A DNA stretch of 64,000 bases, taken from NCBI RefSeq assembly GCF_003236395.1, contig NZ_POUD01000009.1, forward strand, positions 1 through 64,000, read 5' to 3'. The notes beneath the pieces were generated by a model, which saw only the letters and a program-made list of their open reading frames with translations, did not search any database and had not been told where the DNA came from. Of this stretch, positions 33,301 through 41,842 are shown in pieces; the first letter of the stretch is position 1, and each line of letters opens with the position of its first letter. Made by a program: the position numbers and the translations under genes. Origin of the DNA: Nonomuraea aridisoli (GTDB lineage: Bacteria; Actinomycetota; Actinomycetes; Streptosporangiales; Streptosporangiaceae).

Positions 33301-35030
33301 CCGTCAGGGTTCTTCCGCGTTCCGTCCGACAGCTTGTCCAGCGTGCGGTTGAGACCCCACATGCCGGTGGCGAAGTGCGGATAGAGGTGGCAGTGGAAGA
33401 TGACGTCGCCGAAGGTCGCCGGCTTGCCCTCACGCTCCGCCCCCGCGCCGCCCTGGGCCACCAGGCCGTAGTGGCTTCCCGGGGAGACCGCCTGCACGTC
33501 GAGGATGTTGGTCCTCCTCGTGAGGTGGTCGGGCCGGCTGATCTCGTCGATGCCGCCCTCGTCCTCCGGGTCGAACATCCAGCGGTTGACGTGCCAGTGG
33601 AAGGTGTGGGTCTCGAACTCGGCGGGATTCAGCAGCCGGATCTGGGTCGGCTCGGCGCGGTAGTTCTCGAACACCAGGTCACCGCCGCCCGGGTCGCCGA
33701 ACGGCCACGAGGAAAGTGACGTCTCCTCACCGATGCAGCGCTCGGCGTCGAACCCCTGAGCGTTGCGCCTGGCCTCCGGGCACCCCACCTCCTCGCGGTT
33801 GTACCCGGGCTCGGCGCGGTAGTTGAAGGCGAACCACTCGAGCTTGACCGGGATCTCGCCCTGCACCAGGGCGTCGGCGTCGCCACCGCCGAGACCGGGC
33901 AGCGTGCCTCTGGTCAGCAGCCTGAGCTGCTCTCTCGTGGGTCGCACACACTCCGAACTGGACGATGGCACATCGTCCCTGGCGCGGCAGAACCGGGTGA
34001 GGATGCCGGGCTCGGCCTCCACCTCGTCGTGCATGAACAGCACGTGCTCACGGAAGTCCACGCCGTTCGGCCGCTTGATGACGGCCCGCGTCCCGGACTC
34101 CAGCGGCTCGCCGGTGTGGGAGTCCACCCAGGTCGCCCCGGGCTCCTCGATGACGAACACGCCGAAGGCGCCGAACGCGTGCGAGCCGATGAAGCGCACG
34201 TCGCCGTTGCGGTCGATCGGCCGGGTCTGCTGGGAGGTGAAGTCCGCCCCGTCCTTGAACTGGAACTCCCCCTGCGTGTTGGCGTGCAGACTGTAGGTGA
34301 TGGTCTCGCCGGGCCGGGCGGTGGAGTCCGGGTTGTTGCCGACCGCGGTGCCGTCCGAGCGCTTGACGTCGTAGTCGAGGCCGTCGAAGTGCATGGAGGC
34401 GTTCGGGGCCTTCGCCGGGTCGAAGTCGATCTCCGGAACGCTCAGGGCGGGCGCGAACTCCCGCGGTCGGGGGGTCACCGTGCCGGGGCGCCGCAGGACC
34501 TCGCCCGGCAGCGTGAAGATCGCGTTGTCGCGGATCTCCCTGTTCAGCGGCGGCGCCGGTTCGTTGAGCCGGTTGGTGAAGCGCACCTTGATGCAGTCGC
34601 CCTGGTTGGCGCGCAGGGTGAGCGGCTCGATCAGGTCGTTCAGCGATCCCAGTCGCGGGTCGGCGGCCCGCGCATAGGTGGCGCGCACCTCCGCGATGTT
34701 CTTGTCGAGGACGTACATGCGTCCTTCGGGCACCACGTCACCGAAGCGGTTGACGAACAGCGGCACGTTGATCAGGGAGACATCGAATCTCCTGGGCTCC
34801 TGCCCGGCGCAGGGGTGTCGTGTCGGTACCTGAGCGCTGGGCAGCCTCTCGGCGATCGCGTGGCTCATCAGCCACATCGACCCTCCGGCCAGGGCCATCC
34901 ACAGCGCCGCACCGGTGACCAGCAGCACCTTGAGCGGCCAGGACCGGTTGCGGGACCGGCGAGCGAGGAAGGCCGCAGCGACGACGGCCAGCACGAGTAG
35001 CGGTATGAAATCTGCGTACGGCGCGGACAA
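30363..35030 (-). CDS. Giant membrane-anchored multicopper oxidase (MnxG/MofA-like size)
   Basis: This 1555-residue protein uses a TTG start behind AGGAGGACAG. Two N-terminal hydrophobic segments (residues 9-23 and 34-56) anchor it. About six cupredoxin-like domains follow. Copper motifs are HTFHWH (475-480, type HxxHxH), HCHLYPHFATGM (546-557, a full type 1 site), HQHMVH (755-760) and HDH (801-803). Further His clusters are at RPHCH (1167-1170) and HLHH (1259-1262). The order III-IV-I-II is a rotation of the usual I-II-III-IV. Size and arrangement recall the bacterial manganese oxidases MnxG and MofA. The substrate is not proven. It is coupled to the FixH-like gene. Confidence 0.88.
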   Translation of the reverse strand: MSAPYADFIPLLVLAVVAAAFLARRSRNRSWPLKVLLVTGAALWMALAGGSMWLMSHAIAERLPSAQVPTRHPCAGQEPRRFDVSLINVPLFVNRFGDVVPEGRMYVLDKNIAEVRATYARAADPRLGSLNDLIEPLTLRANQGDCIKVRFTNRLNEPAPPLNREIRDNAIFTLPGEVLRRPGTVTPRPREFAPALSVPEIDFDPAKAPNASMHFDGLDYDVKRSDGTAVGNNPDSTARPGETITYSLHANTQGEFQFKDGADFTSQQTRPIDRNGDVRFIGSHAFGAFGVFVIEEPGATWVDSHTGEPLESGTRAVIKRPNGVDFREHVLFMHDEVEAEPGILTRFCRARDDVPSSSSECVRPTREQLRLLTRGTLPGLGGGDADALVQGEIPVKLEWFAFNYRAEPGYNREEVGCPEARRNAQGFDAERCIGEETSLSSWPFGDPGGGDLVFENYRAEPTQIRLLNPAEFETHTFHWHVNRWMFDPEDEGGIDEISRPDHLTRRTNILDVQAVSPGSHYGLVAQGGAGAEREGKPATFGDVIFHCHLYPHFATGMWGLNRTLDKLSDGTRKNPDGTPVPPLSPLPDFDYQPEIPGRQPPPAPTPQMPGFPFFVPGVFGFKAPKPPLGVEQRAPDGDFPPTPLERAAADPGAQMPGAFFQDPCPPGRPVKVFKVAVIQIEQQYNPELEWTNPQARVYVLQSDKRAVLNGKKPEPFAPILNVGDCVVYKMTNELPRRFGGTVFDRLQITNEVSIHQHMVHFDVLSSDGAANGWNYDQGADTGDTIIFRAYVHDNVKTNSFHDHFFPNVHQKNGLFGGSTIHPAGCVPALPHSRTRPVIGTVFDVHCEPTIDVNNQPTDGVDYRNFSLFIEDHVPLFQPNDPRTRDDDRFETRFGVPIFPAKFPSSNDDQGGMGVNYRLEPFEARRDRDPANLFDSRVHGDPFTPLLRAFQGDPVKFRLFQLSQEESHGFNLDQFRWRFEPEDPESNVVGAQHIGMLEYFDVVPPADDPPPPPTGEMRVLDYQYNYAGADDWFLGDWGLFRIFSCSNPSSGRAPIRELPDFPRDTCTGEDGEPDDRLTELVSARHQARPTHCRTGQNRTFDIIAMNKDITYNKSGDHDPNGLMYALASDEQALRDGTKKPEPLVIRANAGDCVTVNFTNKLDPRKMRPHCHEALEPGQLGFKRNEVRFPQCLQRPPRGEENVPGFKPFPVSAKASISPQLVQALPPKAVAPGRSIRYHWTLPRDTVGMALLRDHADVQNHLHHGLYGALIIEAPGSAYLDPKTGRPLSSGTSAVVTHPTRPDFRENIVLMNSDLALFRKDTNNNPMDDKPVPDNFDLVLEPSREADDPEDQGEFSINYTNEPWSHRFAVDQNITNIFSSLVHGDPATPVFEAYAGDRTVFRVGQAVGDPRSTSFALHAHTWRRSPADPQSQIAATQGQFNPGSVYNIVPGVVYDIVADPASTGGAGGYRHVPGDYLYRSSTLPRHLNGGQWGLFRVHATLRPDLIPLPDRRTREGDRERVEQRPPYERDEGHEPAESELPYAWFGAAGQSNGRRSR

Positions 35031-35225
35031 CTGTCCTCCTACCGAATATCCACCGAATGAAAGAAATTCGGTCAGAGGGGATGACCGCCTGCACCGCGTG
35101 GGAGCCTTCGAGACTTTCGACTACACGGCTGCCTTGGCGTGCATGATCAGATTAGGGGCGGGAACGCCGGAATCGCCGACGACCCGCCGAAAGTTTTCGC
35201 AGGTCAGCCGCCGCGTGTTTGCTTC

Positions 35226-36131
35226 TCAGCGACGTGCCCAGATCGGGCGGGCGCCGGTGACGTTGGTCATCAGGGAGTAGAGCGAGGTGCACGCCGTGAC
35301 GAACATCCGGTTGCGCTTGAGGCCGCCGAACACCAGGTTGGACGTGGACTCCGGGAGCCGGAGCCGGCCGATCAGGGTGCCGTCGGGGTCGAAGCAGAGC
35401 ACGAACGTCCCCGCCGAGGCCCAGATCCGGCCGGTGTTGTCGAGCCGCAGTCCGTCGAAGCCGTCGTCGGCCTCGGCGAAGACCTTGCCGCCCGTCAGCG
35501 TGCCGTCGTCGGTCACGTCGAAGACCCGCACATGCTTGCCGGGGGTGTCGGCGACGTAGAGGCGCCGTTCGTCGAGCGAGAAGGCCAGGCCGTTGGGCCG
35601 GGCGAAGTCGCCGGCCACCATGCGCACCTCGCCCGTCACCGGGTCGGCCCGGTAGACGTGGCAGCCGTCGATCTCCTGCTCGGCGGCGTGGCCCTCGTAG
35701 TCGCTGAGGATGCCGTACGGCGGGTCGGTGAACCAGATGGAACCGTCGGAGCGGACCACCACGTCGTTGGGGCTGTTGAACCGCCTGCCCTGCCAGCGGT
35801 CGGCGATCACGGTGATCGAGCCGTCGTGCTCGGTGCGGGTGACGCGGCGGCCGCCGTGCTCGCATGAGACGAGGCGGCCCTCGCGGTCGAGCGTGTTGCC
35901 GTTGGTGTAGCCGCACGGGCTGCGGAACGGGCCGACCGCGCCGGTCATCTCGTCCCAGCGCAACATCCGGTCGTTGGGGATGTCGCTCCAGACCAGGAAC
36001 CGGCCGGCGGGGAAGTAGACCGGCCCCTCCGCCCAGCGGGTGCCCCGATGGAGCACCTCGATCCGGTCGTCTCCGCCGACCCCGGCGAACCGCTCGTCCA
36101 GCACCTCGAACTCGGTGGCGATCGTTTCCAT
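35226..36131 (-). CDS. SMP-30/gluconolactonase-family protein
   Basis: This is a 301-residue six-bladed propeller enzyme. Family signatures are RWAEGPVYFPAGRFLVWSDIPNDRMLRWDE near the N-terminus (with the metal-ligand Glu), FNSPNDVVVRSDGSIWFTDPPYG, FARPNGLAFSLDERRLYVADT and GFDGLRLDNTGRIW. These supply the Glu, two Asn and the Asp that bind the divalent metal. It likely hydrolyses a sugar lactone. It is divergent from an Lrp-type regulator with a shared operator-like repeat, so it is probably that regulator's target. The ATG at 36131 is preferred over the one four codons upstream. Confidence 0.9.
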   Translation of the reverse strand: METIATEFEVLDERFAGVGGDDRIEVLHRGTRWAEGPVYFPAGRFLVWSDIPNDRMLRWDEMTGAVGPFRSPCGYTNGNTLDREGRLVSCEHGGRRVTRTEHDGSITVIADRWQGRRFNSPNDVVVRSDGSIWFTDPPYGILSDYEGHAAEQEIDGCHVYRADPVTGEVRMVAGDFARPNGLAFSLDERRLYVADTPGKHVRVFDVTDDGTLTGGKVFAEADDGFDGLRLDNTGRIWASAGTFVLCFDPDGTLIGRLRLPESTSNLVFGGLKRNRMFVTACTSLYSLMTNVTGARPIWARR

Positions 36132-36166
36132 ACGACAAACCATACGCCGTTCGGTGTCTTGGCAGA

Positions 36167-36189
36167 ACAGCCAGATAGCATTCGGCTGT
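36167..36189. promoter_or_regulatory. Operator-like inverted repeat and leaderless promoter
   Basis: ACAGCC-N11-GGCTGT lies between the SMP-30 and Lrp genes. Inside it TAGCAT (36176-36181) ends 6 nt before the GTG at 36188, the spacing of a leaderless transcript. The repeat would let the Lrp protein control both genes. Confidence 0.45.
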
Positions 36190-36619
36190 GGACGACATCG
36201 ACAGGATGCTGATCGGCCTGCTGCAGGAAGACGCGACCCGGTCGTACGCGGCGCTGGGCGAGGCCGTGGGGCTGTCCGGCGGGGCGGCGCACGAGCGCGT
36301 ACGGAAACTGCGCGAACGCGGGGTGATCCGGCGCACCACGGTCGAGGTGGACCAGGCGGCGCTCGGACGCACGGTGACGGCGTACGTGCTGGTGCACGGC
36401 GGCGCGTGGATGGGCAGCAGCAGTCCCGCGCTGGCCGCGATCCCGGAGGTCGAGGAGGCCCACGTCATCGCGGGCCCGGCGTCCCTGCTGCTGAAGGTCC
36501 GCACGTCCGGCACCGGCGAGCTGCAGGACGTCCTGCGCCGGGTCTTCGAGGTGGACGGCGTGACGGGGACGCAGACGATCGTCGTCCTGGAGACGCTCGT
36601 CGAACGGACCCTCAAGTAA
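36188..36619 (+). CDS. Lrp/AsnC-family transcriptional regulator
   Basis: This 143-residue protein has an N-terminal helix-turn-helix (MDDIDRMLIGLLQEDATRSYAALGEAVGLSGGAAHERVRKLRERGVIRR) and a C-terminal RAM/ACT-like ligand domain (VTAYVLVHGG, AHVIAGPASLLLKVRTSGTGELQDVL). The GTG is probably the first transcribed codon. It is divergent from the SMP-30 gene and may respond to a related metabolite or amino acid. soxR starts 10 nt after its stop. Confidence 0.9.
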   Translation: MDDIDRMLIGLLQEDATRSYAALGEAVGLSGGAAHERVRKLRERGVIRRTTVEVDQAALGRTVTAYVLVHGGAWMGSSSPALAAIPEVEEAHVIAGPASLLLKVRTSGTGELQDVLRRVFEVDGVTGTQTIVVLETLVERTLK

Positions 36620-36628
36620 AGTTCAGGT

Positions 36629-37132
36629 ATGTCGAAGGTCGCGTGGAACACCAAGGAACTCACGGTCGGCCAGCTCGCCGAACGCAGCGGCGTGGCCGTC
36701 TCCGCCCTGCACTTCTACGAGTCCAAGGGTCTGATCAGCAGCCGGCGCACGGCCGGCAACCAGCGCCGCTACAGCCGTGACACCCTGCGCCGGGTCGCCT
36801 TCATCAGGCTCGCCCAGCGCATCGGCATCCCGCTGAAGGTCATCAAGGACGCCCTGGCCGAGCTGCCCGACGGGCGCACCCCCACCCGCGCCGACTGGGC
36901 CCGGCTGTCGGCGGCCTGGCGCACCGAGCTCGACGACCGCATCGAGCAGCTCCAGCGGCTGCGCGACGACCTCACCGACTGCATCGGCTGCGGCTGCCTG
37001 TCGCTCGACCTGTGCCCGGTCGCCAACCCGCACGACCGGCTGGGCGAGGAGGGGCCGGGCGCGCGACGCATCGACACCCGGCTGTGCCCGCCTCAGGGCT
37101 GCGCCGTCACGCCTTCGCCGGCGGCACGATGA
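36629..37132 (+). CDS. soxR: Redox-sensing regulator SoxR (MerR family)
   Basis: This is a 167-residue protein. The MerR helix-turn-helix is at residues 13-80 ([26 protein letters not shown]). The [2Fe-2S] ligand set is [12 protein letters not shown], the exact C-x2-C-x-C-x5-C spacing of SoxR. In actinomycetes SoxR answers redox-active compounds and turns on a few oxidoreductases and exporters. It may be co-transcribed with the Lrp gene. The 3' end overlaps the convergent Usp gene by 26 nt. Confidence 0.95.
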   Translation: MSKVAWNTKELTVGQLAERSGVAVSALHFYESKGLISSRRTAGNQRRYSRDTLRRVAFIRLAQRIGIPLKVIKDALAELPDGRTPTRADWARLSAAWRTELDDRIEQLQRLRDDLTDCIGCGCLSLDLCPVANPHDRLGEEGPGARRIDTRLCPPQGCAVTPSPAAR

Positions 37133-37553
37133 GCATCGGCCGGTGCGCGTGGTGCAGCACGTGGTTGGAGACGCTGCCGAGCAGCACCGACCTGACCCCG
37201 GCCAGGCCGCGCGAACCGGTCACGATCAACGAGGCGTCGATCTCGTCGGCGACGTCGACGATCGTCTTCCAGATCGACTCGTTGTCGGCCACCGCGCGAT
37301 AGGTGACGTCCTTGAGCCCCGCGGCGAGCGCCAGGTCGGCCCCCTCCTTGGCGTGCCGCTCGGCCTCGGCGTGGGCCTCGTCCTCGGTGGCGGGGTCGAT
37401 CGAGCCGGCCGCCAGCGGATACTTCTTGAGCTGCACGAGCAGCGGCTCCCACACCGTGATGACGACGGCGGACTCGGCCGCGAGATGCTTGGCCGCGAAC
37501 TCGATGGCGGCCCGCGAGTCGGCCGAGCCGTCGTAGGCGACGAGGATGGTCAT
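37107..37553 (-). CDS. Universal stress protein (UspA family)
   Basis: This is a 148-residue single-domain protein. The N-terminal [20 protein letters not shown] and the C-terminal ATP-loop [32 protein letters not shown] (G-x2-G-x9-G-S pattern) indicate an ATP-binding member. The function is a general stress role. It ends inside the 3' end of soxR. Confidence 0.93.
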   Translation of the reverse strand: MTILVAYDGSADSRAAIEFAAKHLAAESAVVITVWEPLLVQLKKYPLAAGSIDPATEDEAHAEAERHAKEGADLALAAGLKDVTYRAVADNESIWKTIVDVADEIDASLIVTGSRGLAGVRSVLLGSVSNHVLHHAHRPMLIVPPAKA

Positions 37554-37661
37554 GGCGTTCTTCCCTTTCGCTTCAGTCCCTCGCTAGAGCGCCGAAACGA
37601 TCAGCCCTCATCCCGTGTCGGTTGTCTGTTTTGTCACATGTAGGAGCCGGGACGCCCGTTC

Positions 37662-38018
37662 TCAGGTGCGGGCGGCGCGCCCGCGCCGCCACTGCTCGAT
37701 CTCGGTCTCCAGCCGCTGCCGGTCGAGCGGCGGGACCGAGATCTGCTCGGCCCACTCCGCCAGCAGGCGGAGGAACTCCTCGCTGTGGCCGGCCTCGACG
37801 GTGCCGTGCACGTGGAACCACGTGATGAGCTGGGCCGCGTACGGGGTGTCCGTGTCGCACGCGGCGCACAACACGACCCCGTTCCGGCCCTCCACCGCGA
37901 CGCCGCCCTCGTTCGTCCAGCCGTACGGCACCCGCGCCAGCAGCAGCCCCTCCTGACGGCAGCGGGGGCACGTGGGCGGCTCCTGGCCGGAGACGATGTC
38001 GATCCGCCGCTCCGTCAA
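37662..38018 (-). CDS. DUF6300 family protein
   Basis: This is a 118-residue protein whose TTG start overlaps the dnaE stop as TTGA. Two zinc-type pairs CPRC and CAAC flank a short linker, followed by TPYAAQLITWFHVHGTV and a helical tail. This matches, from memory, the actinobacterial DUF6300 family of unknown function. Coupling to dnaE is probably positional rather than functional. The 108 nt up to the Usp start hold nothing else. Confidence 0.75.
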   Translation of the reverse strand: MTERRIDIVSGQEPPTCPRCRQEGLLLARVPYGWTNEGGVAVEGRNGVVLCAACDTDTPYAAQLITWFHVHGTVEAGHSEEFLRLLAEWAEQISVPPLDRQRLETEIEQWRRGRAART

Positions 38019-41000
38019 AGGGAGATCGCCTCCGGCCCGAACAACTGCTTGATGTCGGCGGCGAACGACGGCTCCGGGTTGACCCGGAAGCCCGGCAGCG
38101 ACAGCACCACCGTCTTCCCCGCCGAACGGCGCAGGTTGACCAGCACCGGCACCTGGCCCTCGTGCTGCTTGAGCACGTTGCGCAGCTCCTCCACCAGCTG
38201 CTGGTTGATGCGCTCCTCACGCAGCTGCAGTGTCACCGGATGCCCGGTGTCGCTGCTGACTCCCGAGACGTCGATCGGCGTCAGCTCGGTCGCGAAGATC
38301 GAGATGGCTCCGTCGCGGTTGTTGATCTGCCCGGCGACCGACACCACGGCGTCCTCGCGGAGCTCCAGCGAGTACAGCTCGTACGACCTGGGGAAGAACA
38401 GGCACTCCACGGCGCCGTCCATGTCCTCCACCGTGGCGATGGCCCACAGGTTGCCGGCCTTGTTGACGCGCTTGTCCACCTTCGTGATCAGACCGCACAC
38501 GCGGACGTCGCCGCGGTCTTCGCGACCGCTGTCGAGCAGGTCGGCGATGGTGGTGTCGCGGTTGCGGGCGAGCAGTCGTTCGGTGCCGGCCAGCGGGTGG
38601 TCGGACACGTACAGGCCGAGCATCTCCCGCTCGAAGTCGAGCTTGGTCTTCTTGTCCCACTCCATGTCCGGGATCTGGACGGAGAACGCCTCGCCGGCCC
38701 CGTCGTCGTCCAGGCCGCCGAACAACGAGTCCTGGCCGTGGGCCTCGTTCTTCTTGATGTCGATGACCGAGTCGACCGCCTGCTCGTGGATCATCAGCAG
38801 CGCCTTGCGCTGGTGGCCGAGCGAGTCGAACGCCCCGGCCTTGATCAGCGACTCGATCACGCGCTTGTTGCAGACGACGAGCGGCACCTTGTCGAGGTAA
38901 TCGTTGAAGTCGCGGTAGCCGCCCTTCTCCGTGCGGGCCTTGACGATGCCGTCGACGACGTTCTCGCCGACGTTGCGGACCGCGCCCATGCCGAACCTGA
39001 CCTTGTCGTCGCCGACCGCGACGAAGTCGAGCCGGCTGTCGTTGACGTCGGGCGGCAGCACCTGGATGCCCATCTTGCGGCACTCCGCCAGATAGACGGC
39101 CGCCTTGTCCTTGTCGTCGCCCACGCTGGTGAGCAGGGCGGCCATGTACTCGGCGGGGTAGTTGGCCTTGAGGTAGGCGGTCCAGTAGGCGACGAGACCG
39201 TACCCGGCGGTGTGCGACTTGTTGAACGCGTATCCGGAGAACGGCAGCATGACGTCCCACAGCGCCTGGATGGACTCGTCGCTGTAGCCGTTGCCGCGCA
39301 TGCCGGCCTGGAAGTTGGCGAACTCCTTGGCCAGGATCTCGGGCTTCTTCTTGCCCATGGCGCGGCGCAGCAGGTCGGCGCCGCCGAGCGAGTAGCCGGC
39401 CAGCTCCCGGGCGACGGCCATGATCTGCTCCTGGTAGACGAGCAGATGGAACGTGGGGCCGAGGATCGGCTCCAGCGCGTCCTTCAGTTCGGGGTGGATG
39501 GGCTCGATGTCCTGGCGGCCGTTCTTGCGGTGGGCGTAGTTGGTGTGCGCGTTGGCCGCCATCGGGCCCGGCCGGTAGAGGGCGAGCACGGCGGCGATGT
39601 CCTCGAACCGGGTCGGCTCCATGAGCTTCAGCAGCTGGCGCATGGGGCCGCCGTCGAGCTGGAAGACGCCGAGGGTGTCGCCGCGGGCGAGCAGCTGGTA
39701 CGTCTTCTCGTCGTCGAGCGGCAGCTCCAGGGTGTCGAGGGTGACGCCCCGGTTCTGCTCGATGATCTTGATGGCGTGGTCGATGATGCCGAGGTTGCGC
39801 AGGCCCAGGAAGTCCATCTTCACCAGGCCCATCGCTTCGCACGACGGGTAGTCGAACCCGGTGATGATCACCTTGTCCTTGTCCCGCATGTGCATCGGGA
39901 TGAGGTCGAGCAGCGGGTCCGACGACAGGATGACCGCGGCCGCGTGCACGCCGGTGCCGCGGATGAGCCCTTCGATGCCGCGGCCGGTGTCGATCACCTT
40001 GCGCACGTCGACGTCGGACTCGTACAGGGCGCGGATCTCGGTGCCCTCGTTGTAGCGGGGGTGGTCCTCGTTGAACAGGTCGGCGAGCGGGACGCCCTTG
40101 CCCATGACGTCCGGCGGCATCGCCTTGGTGATCTTGTCGCCCACGGCGAACGGGTAGCCGAGGATCCGGCTGGCGTCCTTGACGGCGGCCTTGGCCTTGA
40201 TCGTGCCGAACGTGTTGACCTGGGCGGTCATGGCGTTGCCGTACTTCTCGGTGACGTAGGCCACCATGCGGTCGCGCTGGCGGTCGTCGAAGTCGAGGTC
40301 GACGTCCGGCGGGTTGATCCGCTCCGGGTTGAGGAACCGCTCGAACAGCAGACCGTGCTCCAGCGGGTCGAGTTCGGTGATGCGGGTGGCGTAGGCGACG
40401 ATCGAGCCGGTGGCCGACCCTCGGCCGGGACCGACCGCGATGCCGTTGTCGCGGGCGTGCCGGCAGATGTCGGCGACCACGAGGAAGTAGGAGGAGAACC
40501 CCATCGGGCCGATGACCTTCATCTCAGTCTCGTACCGCTCCATCACCTCGGCGGGGACGGGGTCGCCGTAGCGCATGACCAGGCCGCGCTCGACCTCCTT
40601 GCGCAGCCACGACTCCTGCGTCTCGCCCTCGGGCACGTCGGGGTAGTCCGGCATCCGGTTCACCTCGGCGAACACCTCGCCGTAGTCGCCGACCATCTCG
40701 GCGACCAGCAGGGTGTTGTCGCACGCCTCCGGCATGTCGGGGAACAGCGCCCGCATCTCCTGCGCGGTCTTGAGGTAGTAGCCGGACCCGTTGAACTTGA
40801 AGCGGTTCGGGTCGTCCTTGTTCTTGCCGACGCCGACGCACAGGAGGCTGTCGTGCGCGTCGGCCTGGTCCTCGGTCACGTAGTGGGAGTCGTTGGTGAC
40901 CAGGAGCGGGATGTTGAGCTGCTTGGCCAGCTTGAGCAGGTCGGCGCGCACCTCCCGCTCGATGTCGATGCCGTGGTCCATCAGCTCCAGGAAGTAGTTC

Positions 41001-41569
41001 TCCTTGCCGAAGATCTCCTGGTATTCGCCGGCCGCCTTGACCGCCTCGTCGTACTGGCCGAGCCGCAACCGGGTCTGCACGACCCCGGAGGGGCAGCCGG
41101 TGGTGGCGATGATGCCCTCCGCGTACTGGGAGACCAGCTCCTGGTCCATGCGGGGCTTGCCGTAGTAGCCCTCGAAGCTGGCCAGTGAGGACAGCCGGAA
41201 CAGGTTGCGCAGCCCGGTCGCGTCCTTGGCCCACATCGTCATGTGGGTGTACCGGCCGCCGCCGGAGACGTCCTTGCCGCCTTCGACGTCGGCCACGCCG
41301 GTCTCCGCGCGTGAGCCCCAGAAGACGGGCTTCTTGAAGAACCGGGAGCCGGGCGCCACGTACGCCTCGATCCCGATGATCGGCTTGACGGAGCTGTTCG
41401 TGGCGACCGACTGGAACTCGTACGCGCCGAACATGTTGCCGTGATCGGACATCGCGATCGCCGGCATACCGAGCCGCTCTGCCTCCTTGAACAGCGGCTT
41501 CATCTTCGCCGCCCCGTCGAGCATGCTGTACTCGGTGTGAACGTGCAGGTGTACGAACGAGTCGCTCAC
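38015..41569 (-). CDS. dnaE: DNA polymerase III alpha subunit (replicative)
   Basis: This is a 1184-residue catalytic subunit. The N-terminal PHP domain begins FVHLHVHTEYSMLDGAAKM. The palm has GRGSATGSIVAYA and the catalytic aspartates in PDVDLDFDD, with the third Asp expected in the conserved KMDFLGL region. The helix-hairpin-helix and OB domains (VRVCGLITKVDKRVNKAGNLWAI) occupy the last quarter. Length and motifs fit the essential actinomycete DnaE1 rather than the shorter mutagenic ImuC/DnaE2, and no imuA/imuB genes are near. Confidence 0.96.
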   Translation of the reverse strand: MSDSFVHLHVHTEYSMLDGAAKMKPLFKEAERLGMPAIAMSDHGNMFGAYEFQSVATNSSVKPIIGIEAYVAPGSRFFKKPVFWGSRAETGVADVEGGKDVSGGGRYTHMTMWAKDATGLRNLFRLSSLASFEGYYGKPRMDQELVSQYAEGIIATTGCPSGVVQTRLRLGQYDEAVKAAGEYQEIFGKENYFLELMDHGIDIEREVRADLLKLAKQLNIPLLVTNDSHYVTEDQADAHDSLLCVGVGKNKDDPNRFKFNGSGYYLKTAQEMRALFPDMPEACDNTLLVAEMVGDYGEVFAEVNRMPDYPDVPEGETQESWLRKEVERGLVMRYGDPVPAEVMERYETEMKVIGPMGFSSYFLVVADICRHARDNGIAVGPGRGSATGSIVAYATRITELDPLEHGLLFERFLNPERINPPDVDLDFDDRQRDRMVAYVTEKYGNAMTAQVNTFGTIKAKAAVKDASRILGYPFAVGDKITKAMPPDVMGKGVPLADLFNEDHPRYNEGTEIRALYESDVDVRKVIDTGRGIEGLIRGTGVHAAAVILSSDPLLDLIPMHMRDKDKVIITGFDYPSCEAMGLVKMDFLGLRNLGIIDHAIKIIEQNRGVTLDTLELPLDDEKTYQLLARGDTLGVFQLDGGPMRQLLKLMEPTRFEDIAAVLALYRPGPMAANAHTNYAHRKNGRQDIEPIHPELKDALEPILGPTFHLLVYQEQIMAVARELAGYSLGGADLLRRAMGKKKPEILAKEFANFQAGMRGNGYSDESIQALWDVMLPFSGYAFNKSHTAGYGLVAYWTAYLKANYPAEYMAALLTSVGDDKDKAAVYLAECRKMGIQVLPPDVNDSRLDFVAVGDDKVRFGMGAVRNVGENVVDGIVKARTEKGGYRDFNDYLDKVPLVVCNKRVIESLIKAGAFDSLGHQRKALLMIHEQAVDSVIDIKKNEAHGQDSLFGGLDDDGAGEAFSVQIPDMEWDKKTKLDFEREMLGLYVSDHPLAGTERLLARNRDTTIADLLDSGREDRGDVRVCGLITKVDKRVNKAGNLWAIATVEDMDGAVECLFFPRSYELYSLELREDAVVSVAGQINNRDGAISIFATELTPIDVSGVSSDTGHPVTLQLREERINQQLVEELRNVLKQHEGQVPVLVNLRRSAGKTVVLSLPGFRVNPEPSFAADIKQLFGPEAISL

Positions 41570-41842
41570 ATGCCCCCCTGACTCCTGTGGCCGCCGGACT
41601 TCCGCCCGAGCCTATTCCTCTCCTGCGACCGTTGGGAGCCAGGCGACCGATGAGCCGCCTGCGAGACCCTGAGCCGTGTCAGCGGCCGCGTCAGCACGGT
41701 GACAGCCCGGGATCAGCGCGGTCGGCGATGGTTGACGTCATGAACGGTTCGGCGATCGCGATCCCCACGGGCCACCCGGCCTGAGCGATCTCGACACCGC
41801 CTTCCCTTGACTTCCGCGAAAGCTGATCAGGAGCACACCATC

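Noticed and set aside
30438-33719. Plus-strand open frame of about 1090 codons opposite the giant oxidase
   Set aside because: It is antisense to clear copper-motif coding sequence and has no recognisable domain.
38162-41188. Plus-strand open frame of about 1000 codons
   Set aside because: It mirrors dnaE codon by codon and has the Val/Glu/Gly/His/Leu-rich composition of an antisense frame.
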